64,000 nucleotides of DNA from Oscarella lobularis (Eukaryota > Porifera > Homoscleromorpha > Homosclerophorida > Oscarellidae), in contig NC_089189.1 in assembly GCF_947507565.1 (NCBI RefSeq), positions 1,674,001 to 1,738,000 on the forward strand. The letters are read 5' to 3'. Within the stretch, counting starts at the first letter, position 1; each line of letters starts with the position of its first letter. The notes under the pieces are model-generated. The model ran no database searches. It had not been told where the DNA came from and saw only the letters and a program-made list of their open reading frames with translations. This document shows, piece by piece, positions 1-9,786 of this stretch. The position numbers and the translations under genes were made by a program.

Positions 1-480
1 TTCCCAGAACATCAGGAGCCTGAATAATAAAGAATAGATGATACGCCGTTGTCAAAACAGCAATCGCCGTTCCGCAGCGAGTGCGAAAAATCTTCGCATC
101 CAAAATCTTCGACGCTTTGACTTCCTGTATAGAATTCTTTATTAAAAATCAATAAGATTAATAATAGTATTTCTACTGCGTCGAGTGACTGGGATTTAAT
201 GAATTGGCCGTGGATGTCGCAATAGAGAACAGTGCCGCTTTCCACGACGATTATGAGCTCTTCCGTGTGCAACCAGCCCAATTGGACGACACTTCCGCCG
301 TTCCACTAGTAAAACTTATTGATTTTTCGTTTTTTGACGTCACTTGCTTTTATTGTCGATATGATGCGACCGCTCGCCGTGAAAATATAGATGAGCGGCT
401 TCAGAGTGCCGCTTTTGACTCGAACGATTTTCTTATTTTCAAATTTAGATTTTTTCTTTTTGATGCTCTGAAGGTGCAGA
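1..480 (-). CDS. VPS16: VPS16 homologue, 5' part (runs off the window)
   Basis: Core subunit of the HOPS/CORVET tethering complexes that act at endosomes and lysosomes. Three minus-strand exons are readable: about 480..348, 305..177 and 124..1, the last continuing beyond the window. They give the N-terminal beta-propeller part of VPS16. Recognisable blocks are LIYIFTASGRIISTIK, WNGGSVVQLGW, HGQFIKSQSLDA and ILDAKIFRTR followed by IAVLTTA, which line up in order with animal VPS16 (IYSASG, SGPVVSLGW, LHGDF, LDARIF). The first intron (347..306, 42 nt) begins GCAAGT, so it is a GC-AG intron; only this choice keeps the conserved reading frame. The second intron (176..125) is a normal GT-AG intron of 52 nt. 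The true start codon and first exon upstream of about 480 could not be resolved. The family call is firm; the 5' boundary is not. Confidence 0.8.
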
Positions 481-619
481 TCGACAGCCAATCGCTTGGT
501 ATGTCCCAGCCCTTTTGTCCGTAGCCGGTGAAGAGGACTGGCGCCAAATTGATATTAGCAGTCCAACAACATCAAGACGACGAGACTAAAGAGAAAAACC
601 TAATAAATTATTATCGCTA

Positions 620-3010
620 TCATTGAGATTATCGTACCTTAGAAAAAGTGTGCACAGAGCGACTTTCTCTTGATTCCTCGCCGTTGTCGTTGATCGTTAT
701 TGTCGTATTGGCGGACGGATGACCGGTATCATGTACTACAACGAACGGCCTGATGGAAGTACATAACGGCACGTGCTAGATAAGAAATAACCTAGGAAAG
801 AGGCTAAGATATTGATGCATACCGTAAAACAAAGGAACTTACGTCGAGAGAAAAGTTAGAAAGGGTGGACGAGAAAATTAGTTTGTGCAAGCCAGAGTGG
901 CCATTGAACTAAAGAGGGAGAGTGAGGTTAGGTTATACAAGACGATTATCAGGGATGGCCCACGTACAGCTAAGCCGCGTCTCATATCACCTTGTTAAAA
1001 ATTATGAATATTTAGAGATGTTGCTTGCAGGCTTGGTCTGGTCTACCTATTTTATAGAGAACGTGCTTCTCAGAAATGTCTGGACAGCAAGAATCTCCAC
1101 CCAATAGAGGGTTTTTACTTTTAGGAGTTATTCCTTCTTCTGACTGCTCTCGACGTTCGGCGTGAACGGATTCACGTTCGCGCCGCCCACCGATCGTTTT
1201 CGAAGCGCCTGATCCTCGTTGAACGCTGAGGCGCCCGCCGATTTTATGACCGCCATTTTCGACGCCGTGAATCGTCTTTCCGCCGAGAAACGGCTCATCG
1301 AAAACGACGTCGAAAACGTCTAAATAGAAGCGGTTAACAACGCAATCGAAGAGACGATAATCGGATAACTCATCAGTGATGTTCGGACAAGCGAATCGAC
1401 TTGGACACGCACTGCACGTCGCCGCGCCCTCAAAAAGACCGATCGTTCCAGAAGAGCAAACCTTTTGAAAAAAAATTCTCTAAGGCAAGCAAAATTAAGG
1501 CTGCTTACCTGACATGTCGATTCGTTATAGAAGCCCAAATTAATTAATGCCGCCCGGTGACGTGCCTTTGGGGCACGGAGTCGGTGGATTTTCGCGTCCC
1601 AAGCAACTAAACGGGAATTTGAATACTCTACGTCCTCGTTTCGTACTGTAGCAACGAGCTCTATGCTCTATTCCTATCCGTTGACGCCCCTCTGCCCCTT
1701 CTCCCACAATTAGCAACGAACGAGAGCAAAGGCATGCGAGCGACTTCGCTAAATCGACGGCGATCGATCGAATCGCCCTCAGCGACCGCTTAGAAACTGG
1801 CGGCGCCGAGCGGGGGGAGAGAAGCCGTACGCGTCGAGCGATTTAGGAGAACGCGTTTCGCTCAAAAAAGCGACTAGCCAAGTGACTTACTTGTACGTGC
1901 CCGGCTGGGCAAGCGAGACATCGCTGGGAGATGGGCGCAGTCGAAATCAGACCGCGTGAGCCCTTTCTTTGTTCCTCCACGGTAGCGTACGTCAATGCCG
2001 TACATGCTGTGTGAGTCTCGCCGCCAAGAGAGGCGAACTGTTGGCGTCAGCTGCGGAGAACGCGAACCCGCGAAAATGGGATTTCAAGCATATTTCGCTA
2101 AATTTTCTCGCCAAATCAGATGAGAGGCTGATAGTAAACATTCTCCTAAGCGTACGTGAAATTTCAACTATTATTCGCGAAATTGGAGGCCCAAGTTCTC
2201 TAGCTACAGGCGGGTTTTTGTCTTTCTGGCCGATTATCTGCTAATCCGTAGCGTACATGAAAAACCCGTCGAGGCTCAAATAAAAGTTTTTTCGTGCCTC
2301 CGTGCGATAATGGGACACTCACATGTTTCTAGGGCTTCTAGACCTTGGCCCAGCCAAAAATATTTTGAAGAACGCGTCTTTGAGTACTGATTACCTCACT
2401 AGTGGCGAGCATGCGCAGTGTTTGTCCGCTCTGCTCTGCGGACCTCTGCGGACCAGGGATGGCAGGGATACGGGATGTCCTGCATCCCGTATAACAACAC
2501 CATAAAACTGCCCGATCTGTCAAACAGAAGCTGCCTGTGACTCGACCACAGCCTGCTAAGCGAGCTATTGCGAGGATCGACCAGTTGAATGTCCAGTCAA
2601 CGTGGTCTGAGCACGGATTTTTGAGATAAGAGAATCCGAGACGTCGTTTAGAAACAACTATTGCCCCACAGGGTCCACCACCGCGCACACGCACACTAGC
2701 ACACACAGAAAAAATTACCCGCTAAGGCACATTGACGCGCTAGACGCGTTTATTGTCTTCTCGAACACCCAAGGAGAAAGCATACATCGCAAACCTTTTC
2801 TTCATCACAAGAGGTTACAAAGACGTCTGAAGTCCGTCAGCTGGAGGCCTAATTGACATTTGGAATAATAAGATTATTCGACGTGTGGGAAGATCGTTTA
2901 GACAAATCAATTTGAAGCGCACACGACTGGCATACAAAACAACAACAGCGAAGAATGAGAGACATCAACGTGCAAACATCTGGTCATGAATGCCCTTCAA
3001 GGACAAAAGT
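620..3010. other. Gene-poor stretch between VPS16 and the TSP1 gene
   Basis: No exon series or recognisable domain. It probably contains the VPS16 promoter and first exon (about 600-900) and the 3' UTR of the TSP1 gene (below 3010). A 56-codon minus-strand frame at 1298..1128 contains NVNPFTP, reminiscent of the motif before the kinase domain of Wee1, but nothing else supports that call. Confidence 0.4.
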
Positions 3011-6000
3011 TCAGTCGTCACTTCTAGCTTCCTCCTGGTAATGCCGAGCGACTCTTTTGAAAAATACTTGGTTCTAATAAAAGAAAATTAAGGCAATGTT
3101 GGAAATGCAAAATCGAGAAGAATGAACTTACTTTTGTGACACGACGTAAAACAGCGCACTTCTGGGCTTCATGACCAACAGTATCTGCTGTTGTTTGTCT
3201 TGATCTCAACTGCAATTCTTTGCAGGGGACTACGAAATGAGTAGGTCAGACCAGAAATTAGATAGGGTAGCAATTGAGTCACCTTCACAGCATTTCTGCT
3301 TGTAGATCGAAAAGCCACTGCAGGGTCGACCTCCATTCAGCGGAGAAAAGCAAGCTCTTCGCCTTTCTTGCACACCGATTCCACACGACTTGGTGCACTT
3401 TCCAAAGGATCCCCACTCCCCCCACATTCCGTGAACTGAGAAATAATTACAGAATCATTTGAATTCGCTCAAACGAAGGCTAACCGGGGCACGGCGTGTC
3501 AAAACAAGGCCTTTGTGCGTGAGCATTTCCGCCACAGTCAGCTCCTTCAAACTGAGGTGATGGATTGTTGCACAACCGATTTCTGTATTGCGTTCCAGGC
3601 GTATCACGTTCCCTTCTGCAAGTCTTGGTACAATGAGTCCAGGATTCCCAAGATGACCATCCCCCGTCGACTTGGAGAAAGAGAACGTGAGTAATTCAGC
3701 ACAGGAAAATCTACCTTGAAATTTACTTGGACACGGGTGGCGATTGCACGATTCTTCCTCCTTTGCCTTTCGATCATGACAGAATTTCCCGCCAAAGTCC
3801 GGCGAAGGATCGTTGCATTGGCGAGACCGAAATCGCTTTCCACGATTATGATTTCCACATAGAGCTGAGCAGGGAGACCACGAACTCCATGATCCCCACG
3901 CTCCATCGACTACAAAACGCCCCACTTAGTCACCAGGAGAAAATTCAAGATTATACTCACGGGGGCACGGATGTTGATTGCACTCGTTTTTATCAGTCGA
4001 AGCACCTTCGCAGTCAATACCGCCAAACATCGGAGACGGATCATCGCATTTCCGCATGCGATTCGAAAATCCACCTCCACACGAAACAGAGCAAGACCCC
4101 CAAGTACTCCACTGGCTCCAACTACCGTCAACTAAGAACGAGACTGCATTAATTAAGTAACCGAAAGTGAATCAAAAGAACACGTACCGGGACAAGGCTG
4201 CTTGTTACACTCAGACTTCTGGTTGAAATGGCCAGGACAAGGACGGCCATCGTGATGCGGAGGGGGACTATTGCACGATCGATAGCGGTTTCTCGTGCCT
4301 CCTTCGCAGCTTTGAGTGCACTGAGTCCACGGTGCCCAATCGCTCCAGCCGCCGTGAACTAATCAATAATGCAGCCGTAAGCATGCCAATAGGAACGCTC
4401 AATTGACCTATACCGGGACAGTTTTTGTGACATGGTCTCCAATCGGCGGATTTGCCATCACATTCCGATCCATTGAACGCTGGGCGTGGACTATTACAGA
4501 CTCTCGTTCGAGTGCGAGAACCGACGTCACACTGCGACGTACAGTGAGACCAAAGCGACCAAGAGCTCCAACCGCCGTCAACTAAAGCAACAGCGTCACC
4601 GTACACGTAGTGAGTGAGTGAGAGGCATCATCAAAACCTGGACACTTATGGGTGTTACATTGACTCTCATCGGAGTCCTGTCCAGGACAATTACGTCCTC
4701 CGTGATCAGGACTAGGATTGTCACACTTTCTGTTACGAGACTGAACGCCGCCTTCGCACGACTTCGAACAAGGCGTCCAATTCGACCATTCGCTCCATGC
4801 ACCGTCCGCTATACGTATAATTCGCATGGAGTAGTTTTATAAATACCTCGCGAAGACCAAACCTGGGCACGGCTGTTCATTGCACAGATCACGACTGAAG
4901 TCTGAGCCGGGGCAATACGAGCCATCGAATTTTGGCGAAGGATCGTCGCAGGTTCTGTTTCTTTCACGAATACCTGAACCGCAATTCGCTGAACAGACGC
5001 TCCACGATCCCCAACTGCTCCACTTCCCATTCACTAAAAGATATGCGCGAGTCTCTAGTATTCGCTTTCACTTATTGACCTATTATACCTGGACAAGAAA
5101 GTTTGTTGCATTCCATCACTTGACGAGGACGGCCGTTGCAAGAGCGACCACCGTAATGTGGCTTTGGATTATTGCAAAGACGAATCATCTGCTTCGTGCC
5201 TCCGCCGCACGATTGACTGCAAGAAGTCGATTCCGTCCACGAACTCCACTCTCCGTCAACTGCAAAGCGAAACTGTGAAAATAGAGAGTGCACGACCGGT
5301 AGTCTAATACCTTGACACGGACTCAGCGCACACGGCTCAACGGCGTCAGCAAAGCCCCGGCAATCGCGACCGCTACCTTGAGGAGTTGGGCTATTGCACA
5401 TTCGTTTTCTGAATCGTCGTCCAGTTCCACATGACACTTCACAGTTCGTCCACGTGGTCCAATCGCTCCACGCGCCGTGAACTAAAAATTTTTACTTATA
5501 TATCGTTTTCAAATCAAGTTATTTGTCTAACACCTTTGCAAGGAGGGTTTCTGTCGCATGACTGTTCATCGCTGGCTTTGCCACTGCATTGCGGCCCATT
5601 GTATTTTGGAGAAGGGCTGTTGCATTTCCTTGATCGTTGTTGACGACACGTGGTATCGCACTCTGACCAAACAGTCCACTCGCCCCAAGAACCAGTCCAA
5701 CCACCCCAAGAACCAGTCCACTCGCCCCAAGAACCAGTCCACTCGCCCCAAGACCCAGTCCACTCGCCCCAAGAACCAGTCCACTCGCCCCAAGAACCAG
5801 TCCACTCACCCCCAGAACCAGAAGCTGGAAACAATTAAGAAAGCGAGTTATCCAAAGGCAATTGAATCGCTAAGATACGTTACGTTACCTGGACAGGGAG
5901 GCGGTTTAGGGAGACATGCTCTTCCATCGAGTGAATCTCCCACGCAGCGAGCGCCACGCGGTTCGCAAGACCGGCGCCTAGCCTGATGCGCATCTGATCC

Positions 6001-6350
6001 GCATGTTGCAGAGCAGACCTCCCATTCCGCCCATGCACTCAATTTCCCAGGTGCTACATCCGTCGGCGGGACCGTTGTGCTAACTGCCAAAACAGGAAAA
6101 GTGTACTTCGAGAAATTTGGTTACATGCAGCATGCAGCTGTACTCAACCTGGGCAGTTTAGGCAGGACCCCTCAGTGATGCCCCATGACAAACCGCCTTC
6201 TTTGCAACAGACCTCCAGGCTCAACAGATCTTGAACGAGAGGAAGTTTAAGCTTAGCGCTGCAGTCGGTATTCCAACAAACGCCAAGTCCTCGCTCGTTT
6301 GCTCCGGCAGAGCAAACAATGAACGAGAGCAGTAGCAGAAGAGAAAACAT
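3011..6350 (-). CDS. Properdin-like secreted protein: Cys-rich N-terminal domain plus 12 TSP1 repeats
   Basis: Complete 854-residue reading over 15 exons: 6350..6149, 6083..5889, 5824..5534, 5481..5311, 5259..5089, 5033..4863, 4808..4638, 4581..4414, 4358..4188, 4131..3961, 3909..3727, 3670..3485, 3435..3283, 3229..3132, 3073..3011. Lengths sum to 2565 nt and all junctions agree in phase. Exon 1 carries a signal peptide ([15 protein letters not shown]) and a short domain with Cys pattern C-x5-C ... CC ... CxxC. That pattern resembles the TB-like TSR0 domain that starts vertebrate properdin. Exons 2-13 each encode one thrombospondin type-1 repeat (WSxW, CSxxCG, RxRxC, C...PCPG), each a symmetric phase 1-1 exon. 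A 52-residue C-terminal tail follows. Properdin has TSR0 plus six repeats and stabilises the alternative complement convertase; here there are twelve. TSP1-protein identity is certain; orthology to properdin is inferred. It could be another secreted TSP1 adhesion protein. Confidence 0.85.
5676..5822 (-). repeat. Coding 21-bp minisatellite, seven copies, inside TSP1 exon 3
   Basis: Seven tandem copies of a 21-bp unit (plus strand ccactcgccccaagaaccag + t) lie in exon 3 of the TSP1 gene. Each copy encodes GEWTGSW, so the array keeps frame and makes this exon 291 nt against about 171 nt for its siblings. Copy junctions create WGEW or WGGW, i.e. WxxW motifs. Confidence 0.95.
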
Positions 6351-7721
6351 CAGAGGATCGGAGTTAGGGTGGATCGCCCAAAGCTCGAGTCCCCAGTCAA
6401 ACGAACAATGGACTAATAAGGTTACCAAATGCAATTAATTTAAATAATAAAGGAAGTGCCACACCTTAGCAGTTAGAGTCAAGCAGTGACATAGGGAAAT
6501 CATAGGTTTGGAACAGCTGTACCAGAAAAACGCGGCTACGAGGGAAAGCTCGAAGGAGTCGGTTATCCAACAGAGATAAAGCGGTTGGACCAACGCATGA
6601 GACGCTAGAGCCCCTAATTCGATTAGACTTCGTTGCCTAATCAAGTCCAGCGTGACAGGGGCGCATGCAGCAAACGAAAACAGAGCCTCGTGCACCTTTT
6701 CGTTGCGCAGAAGTCTAGTATAGTTCGTTGCAAACGTTTGTACTTTGTGCGCTGTCAGTCGGCGTGGTCACCGCGTGGACTTAGCCTCGGAAACCCAGAC
6801 TCTCCCCGCGCGTGATACGCGGCTGGGGGAGAGTCTGGGCAACTTGTTTACTAGAGCGCGGTTCCTTTGACGGCTAATTATCCAATGAGAGCGCTACTTC
6901 CCAAGAACTGTCAGAAAATCAACGTCGAGCTCTGCTAATGTAATCAGCGCCCGTAGCGCCGCGTTACGCTCTCTGCGTCAGCCGTTATACTGCCGTTCTA
7001 CGGTACTGTAGATGTCATTTCTGGCAGAGGCCTCCCTTCTTGACGAAGCGTTTCGCGCGATTTGTCGAAGATTCGGCTTCGCTGCTCTTCGAAGACAACA
7101 GCGTTCCTGCATCGAAGCGGTTATTCGCGGAGATGTTTTCTGCAGATGTTTTGGAAAGCGAAGAGTCGCTTAATTAAATCTGCTCGGCATTCATAAGTCG
7201 GAAGTAGTATTGCACAGCCGCGAGGGCCACGACCCACGAGATAAAAATCGAATTATCATCAAAGGAACCGCTCTCTAGTATCGCGGGGAGAGTCTGAGGC
7301 TAGCGTGGACTGCGCGGTTCCCATGCCCAGGTTCGGTTTTGTTTATTGCGGCCTTATAATTAACTTGCAGTAAACGGTCAGGTACAGTGGAAGTGAATAG
7401 ACCACTTGCACTACTACGTGTGGCGAATTCAGGCATAAAGGATCGGTCACGTCCGTGGGCCAATCCGCCTCAAAGGTTGGACGGCCTGCCCTGTGCACGG
7501 CACAACAGAGAGAATGAAACATGCGACGAACTACCTTGCCCAAGTGATCCTTTGATATATACAAATAATGCGCAACAAGCTAATGCAGTAGAGCGCAAAC
7601 CACGCCCGAGGTTTAATTAATGAGCCGACCACCGCAGTTGTACGGGGTGGCAAACGCAGTTTTCGAGCCCGTATAACGGCGGAGGGAGGCTGTCTCAAAC
7701 GTGATCTTAGTGCCGGAAGTG
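6351..7721. other. Upstream region of the TSP1 gene; no gene seen
   Basis: Contains the presumed promoter of the TSP1 gene next to 6350 and a MITE-like element (6782-7302, listed separately). At 7625-7720 there is one copy of a roughly 90-bp repeat whose second copy is at 7793-7890. No protein-coding similarity recognised. Confidence 0.4.
6782..7302. mobile_element. MITE-like element with AGCCTC termini
   Basis: Left end TAGCCTCGG ... AGACTCTCCCCGCG is matched in reverse complement at the right end (CGCGGGGAGAGTCT then GAGGCTA near 7275-7302). A second internal inverted copy lies at 6825-6840 and forms a hairpin. No open frame of note. Belongs to the same AGCCTCG-ended group as elements at 15.96, 19.3, 44.7 and 51.0 kb. 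Confidence 0.55.
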
Positions 7722-7723
7722 CC

Positions 7724-7776
<53 letters not shown>
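7722..7776. repeat. (CTGT)n microsatellite
   Basis: About 13 perfect CTGT units, read on the minus strand as (GACA)n directly after AATAAAG. Similar shorter CTGT tracts follow at about 7890-7912 and 9160-9187, always next to the same repeat family, so they are probably 3'-terminal tails of non-LTR element copies. Confidence 0.85.
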
Positions 7777-7912
7777 TTATTATGAGAAAACAATCATGGA
7801 GCCGACCACCAGAGTTGTACGGGTGGAGCCCGTATAACGGCGGAGGGAGGCTCTCTCAAACGTGATCTTAGGGCCGGAAGTGTCTGTATGTCTGTCTGTA
7901 TGTATGTCTGTT

Positions 7913-8518
7913 CGTCACGCTCGGTATTGTGACGACACTTAAAAACCCGTTTTTTCGTACAGCGAATGCGCGACATGGGCCCAAAACGGTGACCCGAAAA
8001 AGGCGATTTACGGCGCGGATAAAGCGTTTTTTCTTTCATAAACGGAAAAAATGCTTAGAAACCCATGTTTCCAATTGATCTGTGCTTTTTTCCGTGTTAT
8101 AAATGCGCTGAGAAACCGAAACGGCAGTTTTGATTGTCACGCTCTGACGTCACAATCAAAAGTATTCACATGTGGGTGGGTATGTACGTACAACAGGAAA
8201 TATGACCCGTACACATGCATAGGTCCTCCTCAATACACACAGAGCACATTATCAAATACAGTACGTCAGGAAAGCGCCTAATTAGGAAAACATTGCAATC
8301 ATGCAAGTATTTACAGTATGTTGGTAAGACTGAGCTGTAGCAGCTAACGGCTGTAATGACCACGTGAATATGTGACAACATAACTTATGTTGTCATAACA
8401 TAGTGTGATGTAATATTTTTTGACGTCACACTATGTTATGCACTCGCGTACGGTAAGCGGTGGGAGGCTCTGCATGATGGCAACACGGTGAACACCGGGC
8501 CATCATTCTCTAGTTATA
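7913..8518. repeat. Dispersed repeat, copy A (about 600 bp)
   Basis: From gtcacgctcggtattgtgac to the hairpin-containing end gccatcattctctagt it is nearly identical to 9188-9786 and in the same orientation. Landmarks shared by both include aaaggcgatttacggcgcg and gtaagcggtgggaggctctg. The end has a small palindrome (gatggc...gccatc). No coding potential. Confidence 0.9.
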
Positions 8519-8713
8519 TACGAAAGTGACAAACATTTAAAGTCTACATACGTGTGACATCAGAGAAGGGGACTAAAAATGGATTGAAATATTACACAAC
8601 GAAACAGTATACCTAACACATACGCTAAGACAGGACGAACCAGCGGACATATGAGTCCGCTGGTTGGGGAATGGGATCAGAATCATCAGCACGTAGTATT
8701 GATGACACTTTCT

Positions 8714-9150
8714 TCAGAATAATGTGGCATTTTCTCTTTGAATGCAAACGGACAGTCGACGATGCCAGTAGTGGAGGAACTCCGCCTTATCTGCTGGATG
8801 ATCTTCGAAGGCGCGTGACGCGACAGTCGTACAAAATTCGGAGACGACAGGACTCCACCTTCCAAAGACTTCAAATAATAGGGGTTTGAAATCGTACCCA
8901 AGGCTGGCGGCGGATTTAAGATATTTGGTATTCTTCAGCTTGTCACGGTCCGCTGCTGCATGGCCGGTTGAATTGGATGTGGCGGGAAAGACGGATGCCA
9001 TCCACGGATGAATGACGGAGATATCTAACAGAAGTGGGCGCGACTGCGACCAATCGAATAGGACGATGTCCTGGCGCCTCTTGTTGGAAAATTGATGGAG
9101 GATCTCCTTCCTTGCACGGAGATCGACCGCCTTGAGCATTTGAAAACATA
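8714..9150 (-). mobile_element. Non-LTR retrotransposon ORF, C-terminal remnant
   Basis: Minus-strand frame with blocks such as RRQDIVLFDW, LLLDISVIHPW, AAADRDKLKNTKYL, GYDFKPLLFEVFGRWSP and AEFLHYWHRRLSVCIQREN. This looks like the C-terminal part, beyond the reverse transcriptase, of LINE-type element proteins. It lacks a start and the polymerase core. It lies between direct-repeat copies A and B and is followed downstream (minus strand) by GACA tails, so the repeats may be untranslated parts of the same element family. Confidence 0.6.
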
Positions 9151-9187
9151 CGTCGGTGATAGCGTCTGTCTGTTTGTCTGTCTGTTT

Positions 9188-9786
9188 GTCACGCTCGGTA
9201 TTGTGACGTAACTTAAAAACCCGTTTTTGTGTACAGCGCATGCGTGACATAGGGCCCAAAACGGTGGCCCGAAAAAGGCGATTTACGGCGCGAATAATGC
9301 GTTTTTTCTTTCATAAACGGAAAAAATGCTTAGAAACCCCCGTTTCCAATTGATCTGTGCTATTTTCCGTGTTATAAATGCGCTGAGAAACCGAAACGAC
9401 AGTTTTGATTGTGACACTCTGACGTCACAATCAAAAGTATCCACTCATGTACAGTATGTGGGTGGGTATGTACGCGTGTACGGGTAACAGGAAATATGAC
9501 CCGTACACTCCCGTACACATGCATAGGTCCTCCTCAAATAACAGAGCACTTTATCAAATACAGTATGTCAGAAAAGCGCCTAATTAGGAAAACATTGCAA
9601 TCATGAAAGTATTTACAGTATGTAGGTAGGACTGAGCTGTATTAGCTAACGGCTGTAATGACCACGTGAATATGTGACAACACAAAAAATTATGACGTCA
9701 CACTATGTAATGCACTCACGTACGGTAAGCGGTGGGAGGCTCTGCATGATGGCAACACGGTGAACACCGGGCCATCATTCTCTAGT
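9188..9786. repeat. Dispersed repeat, copy B (about 600 bp)
   Basis: Second copy of the repeat described at 7913-8518, same orientation, with small indels (for example an extra ccgtacactc near 9500 and a shortened stretch near 9680). Ends at the same sequence, catcattctctagtt. Confidence 0.9.

Noticed and set aside
1320-1538. 72-codon minus-strand ORF upstream of VPS16
   Set aside because: No conserved domain, no start context and no splice partners; composition not coding-like.
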